Shown piece by piece: positions 19,972 to 28,744 of a DNA stretch of 64,000 nt; position 1 is the stretch's first letter, and each line of letters starts with the position of its first letter. The position numbers were made by a program, and so were the translations under genes. The notes beneath the pieces are model-generated. The model ran no database searches. It saw nothing but the letters and a program-made list of their open reading frames with translations, and was not told the origin of the DNA. The stretch comes from Vibrio bathopelagicus (lineage in GTDB: Bacteria; Pseudomonadota; Gammaproteobacteria; Enterobacterales; Vibrionaceae). Where the stretch lies: contig NZ_CP062500.1 of NCBI RefSeq assembly GCF_014879975.1, positions 3,534,001 to 3,598,000 on the forward strand, written 5' to 3'.

Positions 19972-20389
19972 GTCGGAAGGATGCTGACACGGAACAGGAA
20001 ACGCCAAGGATTTGGTTATCTTCAGGATGAAGATTCGATTACTCAGGATGAATAATCGGCATGGATAGCGAAATGGACATTGAATGGACGCAATAGTAAC
20101 TAGGATGGTTGCTACTAAGGAAAGACAATGGACACCTCTGGACGAGGAAAGGACTGAACATCAGGATGATGTAAAGGACACCGCTCAAGGAACAAGTGAC
20201 GCGCGCTAACGAGGATTGTTGGCAGATCAGGATAAGATCAAGGACACCGCTAGGAAGGCGACGAAAGGAATACGCTGAAGGATAACAGCACACTATCATG
20301 GATTTGATGCATGGAGCACACTTAGTAGCCGGATTGCTGCGAGTAAGACTATAGACCCCGATGAGCGCAAGCTCTCGGGGTTTTTCTTT
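19972..20389 (+). ncRNA. csrB: CsrB-family regulatory RNA (CsrA antagonist)
   Basis: A 418-nt transcript that should sequester many copies of the translational regulator CsrA. It contains about 28 GGA triplets, about 18 of them AGGA, including three exact CAGGATG motifs, spaced roughly every 15 nt, many in the loops of small inverted repeats. The 5' end GTCGGAAGGATGCTGAC forms a hairpin similar in shape to the E. coli CsrB start. It ends in a classic GCAA-loop terminator. Vibrios carry several such RNAs under VarS/VarA control; which copy this is cannot be told. An open frame on the other strand is a by-product. Confidence 0.92.
20355..20385 (+). terminator. Terminator of the CsrB-like RNA
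   Basis: CCCCGA-T-GAGC pairs with GCTC-TCGGGG around a GCAA tetraloop, with one bulged T, followed by five T residues. Confidence 0.93.
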
Positions 20390-20547
20390 ATCTGCCGTTT
20401 CATTTATTCCCCTCTCAAGCAAACAAACCAAAGACCTTTGATTACAATTCTGACATTTAAAGCATTCACTTCTTAACCACTTCAGAGTAACGTAAGTCGA
20501 ACTAGGCTCAACTAGTTTCATAACCATAATTAAACTAAGGACAATCC

Positions 20548-21045
20548 ATGTCACACGTTACCTTCAAAGGCGCTGCTGTACCTCTAACGGGCACATTCCC
20601 ACAAACAGGTGAAAAGTCACCAGGTTTTGCACTGACTGCAGGCGATCTTTCTGAACTGACTCTTGCTTCTCTTGAAGGCAAGAAAGTAGTTCTAAACATC
20701 TTCCCAAGCATCGACACAGCAACTTGTGCGACGAGCGTACGTACGTTCAACGCAAAAGCCGCAGAGCTGGAGAACACGGTTGTTGTTTGTATTTCTGCTG
20801 ACCTACCGTTTGCTGCTGGTCGCTTCTGCGAACTAGAAGGCATTGAAGGCGTTCAACACGCTTCAACGTTCCGTTCTCCTGCGTTCGCATCAGACTACGG
20901 CGTAGCGATCGCTGAAGGCCCACTATCTGGCCTAACAACACGTGCAGTTGTCGTTGTTGATGAAAAAGGTGTAGTAACGCACAGCGAGTTGGTTGCAGAG
21001 ATCACTGAAGAACCAAACTACGAAGCGGCACTTGCAGCACTGTAA
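20548..21045 (+). CDS. tpx: Thiol peroxidase Tpx
   Basis: An atypical 2-Cys peroxiredoxin that reduces hydroperoxides with thioredoxin. The peroxidatic C60 ([12 protein letters not shown]) and resolving C94 (AGRFCE) stand at the usual positions, and length (165) is standard. ACTAAGGAC precedes the ATG. It is monocistronic, after the csrB terminator and before a strong terminator shared with uvrD. As it uses thioredoxin, trxA in this window is a plausible partner. Confidence 0.96.
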   Translation: MSHVTFKGAAVPLTGTFPQTGEKSPGFALTAGDLSELTLASLEGKKVVLNIFPSIDTATCATSVRTFNAKAAELENTVVVCISADLPFAAGRFCELEGIEGVQHASTFRSPAFASDYGVAIAEGPLSGLTTRAVVVVDEKGVVTHSELVAEITEEPNYEAALAAL

Positions 21046-21113
21046 GTCTCACTTTGAGGCAGAGATGTCTTCAGCTTGTATTAACCTAAATTAGGTCAGT
21101 ACAGAGCAATAAA

Positions 21114-21138
21114 AAAGAGCAGCCATTGGCTGCTCTTT
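21114..21138. terminator. Bidirectional terminator between tpx and uvrD
   Basis: AAAGAGCAGCC / GGCTGCTCTTT with a three-base loop. T tracts follow on the plus strand (TTTGTTTTTTT) and the minus strand (TTTTTATTG). Confidence 0.92.
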
Positions 21139-21181
21139 GTTTTTTTAATCATGAATAGTTGTTAGGTTCTAAAGTAGCAGA

Positions 21182-23356
21182 TTAAAGCTGTTCTAAACGA
21201 GCGTAAGCCGTTACTAACCACTTGATGCCTTCACCGTTAAACGCAACTTGAACTCGGCTTTGTGGGCCACTTCCCTCGAAGTTGATGATGGTACCTTCAC
21301 CAAACTTAGGGTGCTTAACGCGAGAACCCAAGCTAAAGCCCGTTTCGTTGAAATTCTCTTTCACGGCGGTTTGGCTAAAGCGGCCACTGCTTGCAGGACG
21401 ACTCACTTGCGCTTTCATACGAACTTCATCCAGACATGTCTCTGGTAGTTCACGAATAAAGCGTGATGGTTTGTGGTACTTGTCCTGACCGTACAAGCGA
21501 CGCATCTCAGCGTAAGTGATGTAAAGCTTCTCCATCGCACGGGTCATGCCTACATAGCACAAACGACGTTCTTCTTCTAAACGCCCCGCTTCTTCTGCAG
21601 ACATCTGGCTTGGGAACATGCCTTCTTCAACGCCAACCATAAATACCATTGGGAACTCTAGGCCTTTGGCACTGTGCAGGGTCATTAACTGAACCGCATC
21701 ATCAAACTCATCAGCCTGACCTTCACCCGCTTCCAAAGCCGCATGAGTTAAGAACGCCGTTAGCATGCTCATTTCATCTGCTTCTTCTGGTTTTTCAAAC
21801 TGACGCGTTGCCGTTACCAATTCTTCCAAGTTCTCAATACGTGCCTTCGACTTCTCGCCTTTCTCTTGCTCGTACATCGCAAACAAGCCAGACGATTTAA
21901 TCACGTGGTCGGTTTGCTCATGAAGTCTCAGCTCTATGGTGTCATCTTCAAGTGCATTGATAAGCTCGATAAAGCGGCTCAATGCACCCGCAGCACGACC
22001 GGGTAGCACTTGCTCTTCTATCAAAGCAACACTGGCTTCCCACATGGTTGCCCCACGATCACGCGCCGCAAGACGAATCGTTTCTAAGGTTTTATCCCCT
22101 AATCCACGAGTGGGTGTATTGACGACACGTTCAAATGCCGCATCATTGCTGCGGTTACTCATTAAGCGCAGGTAGCTCAAAGCATCTCTGATTTCCTGAC
22201 GCTCGAAGAATCGCATGCCCCCGTAGATGCGGTAAGGCAGACCACCTTGGATAAGCGCTTCTTCCAGAACACGTGATTGGGCGTTATTGCGATAAAGCAT
22301 CGCGGTATCTTCTAGCGCACCGCCTTTCTCTTGCCACTCTTTGATTTTGCTGACCGTGAAACGCGCTTCATCTAACTCGTTATAAGCCGAGTAAACAGAG
22401 ATTGGCTCGCCATCGTTGCCATCGGTCCACAATTCTTTACCCATACGCTCGGTGTTGTTCGAGATAAGCTCGTTCGACGCCTGCAGAATGGTTTTGGTTG
22501 AACGGTAATTTTGTTCGAGTCGAACCGTTGACGCTCCTGGGAATTCGTCCAAGAACTTCTGAATATTTTCAATTTTCGCACCACGCCAGCCATAAATAGA
22601 TTGGTCATCATCACCCACGATCATCACCCGACAATCTGGGCCTGCCATCATACGTAGCCAAGCATATTGGATGTTGTTGGTATCTTGAAATTCGTCGACA
22701 AGAATATGCTTAAAGCGAGCTTGGTAATGCTCACGAATGTGTTTCTTATCGCGCAGCAGTTCATGTGATCTTAATAAGATTTCGGCAAAATCGACCAAGC
22801 CAGCACGGTCACATGCCTCTTGATAAGCAGAGTAGATCTTTAACCACGTTTGAGTTATTGGATCACGGTAGGCGTCAATGTGACTTGGGCGTAGTCCCTC
22901 GTCTTTCTTGCCATTTATCCACCAAGAAGCTTGCTTGGCAGGCCACTGTTTTTCATCAAGGTTTTGCGCCTTGATTAAGCGGCGTAGCAAACGAACCTGA
23001 TCATCTGAATCAATGATCTGGAAGTCTTCTGGCAGTTTTGCATCTAGGTAGTGAGCACGAAGGATACGGTGACAGATACCGTGGAAGGTACCATTCCACA
23101 TGCCTGACGAACTGCCCATCATCAACTCTTCAATACGACCACGCATCTCTGCTGCCGCTTTGTTGGTGAAGGTAACCGACATAATAGAGAACGGTGATGC
23201 TTGCTCTACACTTTGCAACCAAGCGATACGATGCACCAACACTCGCGTTTTACCACTGCCTGCACCTGCCAGAATAAGTAGGTTTTCTAAAGGTGCCGCG
23301 ACCGCCTCACGTTGTCTATCGTTTAGGCCATCGAGTAAAAGCGAAGGATCTATCAT
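21182..23356 (-). CDS. uvrD: DNA helicase II UvrD
   Basis: Superfamily 1 3'-5' helicase that removes the incised strand in nucleotide excision and mismatch repair. Motifs: Walker A ILAGAGSGKTRVLVHR at about 28-43, FTNKAAAEM, DEFQDTN, GDDDQSIYGWRGA, QNYRS, LMTLHSAKGLEF and YVGMTRAM. The C-terminal segment (VKHPKFGEGTIINFEG) is the tudor-like domain that contacts RNA polymerase. Length 724 is standard. The Shine-Dalgarno is weak. A degenerate LexA box lies 13 bp upstream of the start codon. Confidence 0.97.
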   Translation of the reverse strand: MIDPSLLLDGLNDRQREAVAAPLENLLILAGAGSGKTRVLVHRIAWLQSVEQASPFSIMSVTFTNKAAAEMRGRIEELMMGSSSGMWNGTFHGICHRILRAHYLDAKLPEDFQIIDSDDQVRLLRRLIKAQNLDEKQWPAKQASWWINGKKDEGLRPSHIDAYRDPITQTWLKIYSAYQEACDRAGLVDFAEILLRSHELLRDKKHIREHYQARFKHILVDEFQDTNNIQYAWLRMMAGPDCRVMIVGDDDQSIYGWRGAKIENIQKFLDEFPGASTVRLEQNYRSTKTILQASNELISNNTERMGKELWTDGNDGEPISVYSAYNELDEARFTVSKIKEWQEKGGALEDTAMLYRNNAQSRVLEEALIQGGLPYRIYGGMRFFERQEIRDALSYLRLMSNRSNDAAFERVVNTPTRGLGDKTLETIRLAARDRGATMWEASVALIEEQVLPGRAAGALSRFIELINALEDDTIELRLHEQTDHVIKSSGLFAMYEQEKGEKSKARIENLEELVTATRQFEKPEEADEMSMLTAFLTHAALEAGEGQADEFDDAVQLMTLHSAKGLEFPMVFMVGVEEGMFPSQMSAEEAGRLEEERRLCYVGMTRAMEKLYITYAEMRRLYGQDKYHKPSRFIRELPETCLDEVRMKAQVSRPASSGRFSQTAVKENFNETGFSLGSRVKHPKFGEGTIINFEGSGPQSRVQVAFNGEGIKWLVTAYARLEQL

Positions 23357-23369
23357 TGGATATGCTCAC

Positions 23370-23389
23370 TACTGGGTATTTATACATAA
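23370..23389. promoter_or_regulatory. Candidate LexA (SOS) box at uvrD
   Basis: TACTGGGTATTTATACATAA matches the E. coli consensus TACTGTATATATATACAGTA at 15 of 20 positions; the left CTG is intact but the right CAG is CAT. uvrD is an SOS gene in E. coli. Confidence 0.4.
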
Positions 23390-23563
23390 AAGTTGATTAT
23401 AACCTAAACACTAGGCTGCGTTTAGGATAATAAGAAGAAAAAACAATCAAAAAATAACATCATAAATTCAACAAGTTAAACAATAAAACATCATTAATAT
23501 TAATATTTTTTATAATGCCGTGAAATTATTTCCCGGTTATTCCTATCCTTTTTAGTAAGCAAG

Positions 23564-23591
23564 TTAACAACTTATTAACCTGCGATATAAA
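23564..23591 (+). promoter_or_regulatory. Probable promoter of the buf operon
   Basis: TTAACA (23564-23569) and TATAAA (23586-23591) are 16 bp apart, with transcription expected near 23598. A 13-bp imperfect palindrome AAGTTAACAACTT (23561-23573) covers the -35 and may be an operator. The upstream 23430-23520 stretch is very AT-rich. No clear ECF-sigma element was found. Confidence 0.5.
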
Positions 23592-23620
23592 AATACTATT
23601 AAGTCCTAGAGGGAATGACT

Positions 23621-23881
23621 ATGAAAAATTCTAATCTTGCTGTTACAGCTGCAATCACAAGTGTACTAGCGTTCGGCGGTGCAGTTCTTACATCAGCACC
23701 TGCTGAAGCAGCAGCAAAAGAGAAATGCTACGGCGTTGCAAAAGCTGGCCAAAATGATTGCGCAACCAAAACAAGTTCATGTGCGGGTACAGCCAAAGAA
23801 GACAACCAATCCGATGCATTCGTGGTCGTTCCTAAAGGACTGTGTGGCAAATTATCAGGTGGTAACACTCAATCATCATAA
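23621..23881 (+). CDS. bufA: Bufferin precursor peptide BufA (DUF2282)
   Basis: An 86-residue precursor with a Sec signal (hydrophobic to about residue 25, cleavage near AEA-AAK) and a mature part with four Cys at 36, 47, 54 and 75, in the family pattern [14 protein letters not shown]...SCAG...PKGLC. DUF2282 peptides are ribosomally made, modified on Cys by the DUF692 enzyme encoded next, and bind copper after export. The second ATG (23621) is chosen because AGAGGG lies 8 nt upstream of it but only 2 nt from the first ATG. First gene of bufA-bufB-bufC-doxX. Confidence 0.9.
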   Translation: MKNSNLAVTAAITSVLAFGGAVLTSAPAEAAAKEKCYGVAKAGQNDCATKTSSCAGTAKEDNQSDAFVVVPKGLCGKLSGGNTQSS

Positions 23882-23945
23882 TTGAGCTACTTAGCATGGT
23901 GAGCTGACATTCAGCTCACCTCCACTTCCTATTAGGAGAATCGTT

Positions 23946-24806
23946 GTGACTCAAACTCTTCATCCCAACGCAGGGGTTGGCCTTAGAACACCGCACTTGG
24001 ACTTCTTTAGCCAAAACCCAGCTTTAGTGAGTTGGTTAGAGGTGCACAGCGAGAACTACTTTTTAGCTCAATCACCGCAACGTCAACAACTGAGAGAGAT
24101 TCGTAGCGCACACAACATCAGCTGTCACGGTGTTGGATTGTCGCTAGGTTCTGTTGATCGCATCAATCAACATCATCTCGTACAGTTAAAAGAACTCATT
24201 GATGATATCGAACCCTTCTTGGTTTCTGACCATCTCAGCTGGAGTCAGACCGGCGGTCATTACTTCAATGACTTGCTGCCGCTGCCTTATACCGAAGAGG
24301 CGTTAGAAGTCTTTTGCTGCAATGTCATCGAGGTGCAAGACATCCTGCAACGCCCTATGCTGATTGAGAACCCATCGAGCTACCTTGCCTTCAAGCATTC
24401 AACAATCCCAGAGTGGGAATTTTTGGCCGAGGTACAGAAGCGCACCGAGTGTCGACTATTACTCGATTTCAATAATATTTTTGTCTCATCTTTTAATCAT
24501 GGCTTCAGCTGTGAAGAATACTTAAGCGGAATTCCTGCGGACAAGGTGGAAGAGATTCACTTGGCAGGTTTTACCAAAAAGAAGCTTGAACAAGGTGAGA
24601 TCTGGATAGACACCCACAGCAAACCTGTCTGTGATGAAGTGTGGCAACTCTACACTGACTGGATAGCACAACATGGTTTGCGCCATACCTTGATTGAGTG
24701 GGATCTAGATATCCCAGAACCACAAGTCTTATTGGCTGAAGCAACCAAAGCCAGTGATGTCTTGTATCAACACGACAAGTTCAACCAAAGGAGTCGCGCA
24801 TCATGA
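23946..24806 (+). CDS. bufB: DUF692 multinuclear iron oxygenase BufB
   Basis: A TIM-barrel enzyme of the MNIO (DUF692) family, relative of methanobactin MbnB. It would oxidise Cys residues of BufA, in this class to heterocycles. Likely iron ligands are visible: H61 (SCHGVG), H96 (SDHLSW), E141 (LIENPSSY), D174 (LLDFNNI), H205 (EIHLAGF), D222/H224 (DTHSKPV) and E251 (LIEWD). The start is GTG with AGGAG 8 nt upstream. Its stop overlaps the bufC start in an ATGA, showing coupling. Length 286 is standard. Confidence 0.93.
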   Translation: MTQTLHPNAGVGLRTPHLDFFSQNPALVSWLEVHSENYFLAQSPQRQQLREIRSAHNISCHGVGLSLGSVDRINQHHLVQLKELIDDIEPFLVSDHLSWSQTGGHYFNDLLPLPYTEEALEVFCCNVIEVQDILQRPMLIENPSSYLAFKHSTIPEWEFLAEVQKRTECRLLLDFNNIFVSSFNHGFSCEEYLSGIPADKVEEIHLAGFTKKKLEQGEIWIDTHSKPVCDEVWQLYTDWIAQHGLRHTLIEWDLDIPEPQVLLAEATKASDVLYQHDKFNQRSRAS

Positions 24807-25570
24807 GCCACTCCCTAGCAGATGTTCAATCAGAGTTTGCGAACGCATTACGCTATCAAAACAATGGTGAGCATTGCGACATAGTGAGCGACCATTTTAC
24901 TGATGAGCAGCGCATCCAGATTTACCGTAATAACTTTGTGATTAGCTTGAGCGAAGTACTGGCAGCAACCTATCCACTCACTGAAATGCTGGTTGGTGAA
25001 GAGTGCTTCCAACAGATGGCTCGTCAACATGTCTTAAGTTATCCATCAACCTCTGGTGATGTCAGCGGTTATGGGGAACATTTTGAACAGACTATCCGAG
25101 CCTTTCCTGCCGTTATTGAGGCTGCACCTTATCTCGCTGAAGTGACTTTGTATGAATGGCAAAAAGATAGCTTAGTAAGATGTGTTTCAGAATCACATGT
25201 CGACCAACGCTCCCTTTCTTGTTTGGCTGATGTGCCACAAGAACAACAAGGCGCTTTAGTCTTTCACCTCAAAGATTCAATAACGCTAGTCAATTCTAGC
25301 TATACAATGATTGCGCTTGAGCAAGCTATCTATCAGCAACAACTCGACGGGCTAGACATTAATCAAGCCGAGTTTGGGGTGTTAATCCGAGCTGAGAATT
25401 CACGGGTTGAGAGTCATTGTTTGACAGAAAAATGCCACCAACTATTAACCGAATTGCAATCGGGTCAAGCGCTCGCTGAAATTGACCCTTCACTACTACA
25501 ACACCTGAATACTGTCATAGCGCTTAACGTCATCTCAGGTTTTTCAATCGATGCCGAATTGGAGACATAA
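24803..25570 (+). CDS. bufC: DUF2063 partner protein BufC
   Basis: 255 residues, the usual companion of DUF692 enzymes. The N-terminal DUF2063 helical domain shows the family features FTDEQRIQIYRNNFVISLSEVLAATYPL and FQQMARQHVLSYPSTSGDVSGYGEHF. In related systems this protein binds the precursor leader and presents it to the oxygenase. It is translationally coupled to bufB (ATGA) and ends 1 nt before the doxX ATG. Confidence 0.92.
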   Translation: MSHSLADVQSEFANALRYQNNGEHCDIVSDHFTDEQRIQIYRNNFVISLSEVLAATYPLTEMLVGEECFQQMARQHVLSYPSTSGDVSGYGEHFEQTIRAFPAVIEAAPYLAEVTLYEWQKDSLVRCVSESHVDQRSLSCLADVPQEQQGALVFHLKDSITLVNSSYTMIALEQAIYQQQLDGLDINQAEFGVLIRAENSRVESHCLTEKCHQLLTELQSGQALAEIDPSLLQHLNTVIALNVISGFSIDAELET

Positions 25571-25571
25571 T

Positions 25572-26030
25572 ATGGATAACAACACAGTCACGAACATGAT
25601 GGCTCAATACGACAATTTGATTGAGAAATCACAGGCACTTTTTGTTCCTGTCCTACTTCTGTTTTGCCGCCTATGGGTGGCGTGGGTCTTCTTTAACTCT
25701 GGGCTCACCAAGATAGCAACTTGGGATAGCACCCTTTACTTGTTTGAATTGGAATACCAAGTCCCACTGTTACCTTGGGAGTTAGCGGCCTATATGGGTA
25801 CTGCCGCTGAATTGATTCTACCGGTGTTCTTAGCGCTTGGTCTATTAACAAGACCTATGGCTGCTGTGCTGTTCGTTTTCAATATCATGGCCGTCGTGTC
25901 ATACCCTGTATTGTGGGCGCAAGGCTTCTACGATCATCAGCTTTGGGGATTAATGATTCTTATCGTCGTTGTATGGGGCGCTGGACCATTTTCATTGGAT
26001 AGAATCTTGAAAGCGCAGTTCAGAAGCTAA
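25572..26030 (+). CDS. DoxX-family membrane protein of the buf operon
   Basis: Inner-membrane protein of 152 residues with about four helices; the DoxX pattern RLWVAWVFFNSGLTKIATW is near the N-terminus. The ATG at 25572 has GGAG 8 nt upstream; a frame starting earlier at 25551 overlaps bufC and is less likely. DoxX proteins often close bufferin operons. Their role there, perhaps redox or quinone-linked, is not established. Confidence 0.88.
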   Translation: MDNNTVTNMMAQYDNLIEKSQALFVPVLLLFCRLWVAWVFFNSGLTKIATWDSTLYLFELEYQVPLLPWELAAYMGTAAELILPVFLALGLLTRPMAAVLFVFNIMAVVSYPVLWAQGFYDHQLWGLMILIVVVWGAGPFSLDRILKAQFRS

Positions 26031-26076
26031 GCCTCTTTTCCACAGAGTCTAAATTTACATAATCCCAAAACGCAAA

Positions 26077-26098
26077 AAACCACTCAAATGAGTGGTTT
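26077..26098. terminator. Bidirectional terminator between the buf operon and the H-NS-like gene
   Basis: AAACCACTCA / TGAGTGGTTT with a two-base AA loop region and T-rich exits on both strands (TCTTTTT and TTTTGCG). Confidence 0.88.
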
Positions 26099-26117
26099 CT
26101 TTTTAACTGGTAACAAA

Positions 26118-26399
26118 CTACTTGCTTAGAAAAGCTTGTAATTCCTCAGCTGAAATACCTTGCTCTGCCAGCTCTTTTGCTAGTAGCTGAACTTGTTCAC
26201 CTTTACGAGATTCAACCACGCGTTGAAATTGGTAAATGATATCTCGCAAAGTGTCGATTGGAACTTGTTTTGCCGCACTGCGAATACGCTCTTCACTTTG
26301 GTTTCCTAGCTCTTTAAGCAATTTACCAAACATGACCTTTTCAGGTGCATCTTCCATTTGTTCTAAGATGCGCGCCATTTCGTAGGTTGTTAATGACAT
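26118..26399 (-). CDS. Small protein resembling the H-NS oligomerisation domain
   Basis: 93 residues, no family firmly recognised. Residues about 37-93 follow the H-NS N-terminal pattern: IRSAAKQVPIDTLRDIIYQF then VVESRK, and later LAKELAEQGISAEELQAFLS, close to the Vibrio H-NS LRAYARELTIEQL...VVQERK...IAADGIDIESLIAALS. The charged stretch between is shorter than in H-NS, and the protein stops where the H-NS linker and DNA-binding domain would begin. A separate 35-residue N-terminal part precedes it. If the likeness is real it may mix with H-NS and alter silencing. GGA lies 10 nt before the ATG. Confidence 0.75.
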   Translation of the reverse strand: MSLTTYEMARILEQMEDAPEKVMFGKLLKELGNQSEERIRSAAKQVPIDTLRDIIYQFQRVVESRKGEQVQLLAKELAEQGISAEELQAFLSK

Positions 26400-26501
26400 T
26401 ACAGTATTTTCCGTTGGGGACTAACGTTTCAATGAGTGACAAATATACCATGTTTTAAGGTTTCGAAAACCGCCATTTGTATATTTTGTCACCCTTGAGA
26501 T

Positions 26502-27701
26502 TTACGCCTTGGCAAACGTCGTGTGCCACGACTTACCGGCTTTGCTCGCAAGCACTAACAATGCTGGAACAATCAGGAACATTTGCAGCGCAATCATCAC
26601 TTGAGACGTTAAATCAAGACGTTGCATGGTACCAACGAGTAACCCTGAACCACTCATTTGGAACAAGCCAAGTAGTGCAGCAGCAGTACCCGCACGGTCA
26701 CCGAAAGGTTCCAGAGCTTTACCCGCCGCAGCACCAAGAATCCAAGCGAAACCAACTGAAGATAAGAAGATCGGCAACATGAACGCGATAGCGCTTGCAT
26801 GCTCAGCAAGCACCAGCATAACTACTCCCGCTAAGCCAAGCGTTGAAATACCGACAACCAGTGCTTTGTAAGTACCAAAACGGTCCATGAACTTCGGCGC
26901 AGTGAATGCAGCCGTAATGTTGATAACCGCGTTAATACCAAACCAGAAGGTAAATTCGTTCATCGTCAAACCTAGGTTTTCCATCAACACAACAGGTGCA
27001 GAGGTAACGTAAGCAAGGATTACTGCCATCGCCATCAAGCACAATGTCGCATGGAAAATGAATGATGGTGTTTTCAGTACAGACCAGTAACGCTCAAGTT
27101 TGAACACCGCGACCTTTTCTGTCGCTGGGTTAGACTCTTTCATCTGGAAAAACAAAATGGTGCCAACCACGACAGCAAACACAGCCATAAAGCTGAAGTT
27201 CGAGCGCCAGCCAAACTGTTGAGTCAACCAAGCACCAAGAATCGGTGCCAGTGCAGGAATAAAGCAAATAGCACCATTGAGGTAACTGATCATACGGCCA
27301 CTCTTCTCAGGGCCAAATAGATCGCGAACCGTCGCAAAGGCTGCTACAGAAGTCGCACAAGCTCCTAAGCCTTGTAGCAGCCGAGCTATTAGCATCATAT
27401 CAATCGATTGAGCTGCCCACGCCAAGCAAGCACTCAATGCATAGATACTAACACCTCCCAATGCAACGGTTCGACGTCCTAACTTATCAGCCAAAGGGCC
27501 TGCAAATAATTGCCCGACACCCATGGCGAATAAAAACCAAGTAATCGTATCTTGTGCTAGTGCATGTTCCACGTGAAACGCTGTTGAAATTTGTGGCAGA
27601 GCTGGAAGATAAATATCTATAGCCAGAGGGCTAAATAGAACCAGCATTGCCAATAAAGCAACCTGCAGTTTACTAGGGGTTGGAAGCGCGTTAGAAGGCA
27701 C
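26502..27701 (-). CDS. Bcr/CflA-family drug-resistance transporter
   Basis: Major facilitator exporter of 399 residues with twelve predicted helices. Family markers: LFSPLAIDIYLPALPQI in helix 1, GPLADKLGRRTVALGG after helix 2, and LLQGLGACATSVAAFATVRDLF. The start is set at GTG 27701, with GGAG 6 nt upstream; a longer frame to 27824 would run into the divergent LysR gene and adds no conserved sequence. The LysR regulator next door may control it. A parS site is embedded at 27565-27580. Confidence 0.9.
   Translation of the reverse strand: MPSNALPTPSKLQVALLAMLVLFSPLAIDIYLPALPQISTAFHVEHALAQDTITWFLFAMGVGQLFAGPLADKLGRRTVALGGVSIYALSACLAWAAQSIDMMLIARLLQGLGACATSVAAFATVRDLFGPEKSGRMISYLNGAICFIPALAPILGAWLTQQFGWRSNFSFMAVFAVVVGTILFFQMKESNPATEKVAVFKLERYWSVLKTPSFIFHATLCLMAMAVILAYVTSAPVVLMENLGLTMNEFTFWFGINAVINITAAFTAPKFMDRFGTYKALVVGISTLGLAGVVMLVLAEHASAIAFMLPIFLSSVGFAWILGAAAGKALEPFGDRAGTAAALLGLFQMSGSGLLVGTMQRLDLTSQVMIALQMFLIVPALLVLASKAGKSWHTTFAKA
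27565..27580. promoter_or_regulatory. parS centromere site (15 of 16 match) inside the Bcr/CflA gene
   Basis: TGTTCCACGTGAAACG differs from the ParB/Spo0J consensus TGTTCCACGTGAAACA only at the last base. On the coding strand it encodes the FHVEH part of the transporter's first periplasmic loop. It is one of three such sites within 7 kb. Confidence 0.82.
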
Positions 27702-27802
27702 AAGATTCTCCGAATGAGTTAATTTAGGTGCATAATAACCAACTAAAGATATGAACAAAAATGGCATATACTCATTAGTATTATTCCAAATAGGAAACTC
27801 AC

Positions 27803-28744
27803 ATGAATATCGAGAAACTATCACGCCTCGACCTCAATCTATTGGTTTGCTTGCAGGTGCTGATGGAAGAGCTGAGTGTCACTCGCACCGCACACCGATT
27901 ATGCTTGAGCCAATCGGCTGTGAGTAAGTCGCTAGCCAAGCTACGTGAGCAATTTAATGACCCCCTTTTTACGCGAAGTGCTCATGGCCTACGACCAACA
28001 CCTAAGGCTTTATTTCTAAAGCCTCGATTAGAAACGCTGATCAATCAACTTGATGTGCTTACCCAACCAGAGACGTTCATTCCCAACAACAGCGACCACA
28101 GTTTTCATATTGCGGCTGTTGAGAGTGTTTACCCGCTGATTCTTCCCCACTTCTTACCGGCTATATTTCGACAAGCCCCTAAGGTGAATATCAATACCCA
28201 TGCTTGGACGGAGCAAACCTTTAAGAAATTGCAGCTTGGTGAACTAGATATCGGACTCACGGGTAAAGATATCGACATCAACGATGCGCGCCTGACTATG
28301 CTGCCACCAGATGATATTTGCGAACAAGAGATCTATCGTGATGCACAGATGTGTGTGTTAAGACGCAACCACCCAGCTCTGAGCGGTAAATGGGATCTGG
28401 AAACCTACCTTGCACAACGTCATGTGCAAGTAAGGTGTGACGGTAACGACCGCTGGCTGCTCGACTACAAACTGGCTGATCTTGGTCATCAGCGCGATAT
28501 CGCTATTTCTGTTCCAGACTTCAATAGCGCAGCAAGCTTGTGTACCTACACCGACTTTGTGTTTACCGCACCAAGTCATTTTACTTACCTCGTCGCCAAG
28601 CAACTCGACTTAGTGGTTGTCCCTTTACCGATGGAATTCCCACCGATGGCATACACTCTGTTTTGGCACCGCGACAGAGAAAATGACCCAGCCTTAACTT
28701 GGCTGCGAGATATCATCAAAGAAAAAACTCTGCACCTTAGATAA
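27803..28744 (+). CDS. LysR-family transcriptional regulator
   Basis: 313 residues. The N-terminal helix-turn-helix is typical (LNLLVCLQVLMEELSVTRTAHRLCLSQSAVSKSLAKLREQFNDPLFTR), followed by an inducer-binding domain of the NodD/LeuO-like type. AGGAAACTCAC precedes the ATG. It is divergent from the Bcr/CflA exporter with about 100 bp between starts, the standard setting for control of the neighbour. The ligand is unknown. Confidence 0.9.
   Translation: MNIEKLSRLDLNLLVCLQVLMEELSVTRTAHRLCLSQSAVSKSLAKLREQFNDPLFTRSAHGLRPTPKALFLKPRLETLINQLDVLTQPETFIPNNSDHSFHIAAVESVYPLILPHFLPAIFRQAPKVNINTHAWTEQTFKKLQLGELDIGLTGKDIDINDARLTMLPPDDICEQEIYRDAQMCVLRRNHPALSGKWDLETYLAQRHVQVRCDGNDRWLLDYKLADLGHQRDIAISVPDFNSAASLCTYTDFVFTAPSHFTYLVAKQLDLVVVPLPMEFPPMAYTLFWHRDRENDPALTWLRDIIKEKTLHLR

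Noticed and set aside
20039..20554. 171-codon open frame on the minus strand
   Set aside because: It is antisense to the GGA-rich CsrB-like RNA, overlaps tpx, and its translation looks random; no ribosome site.
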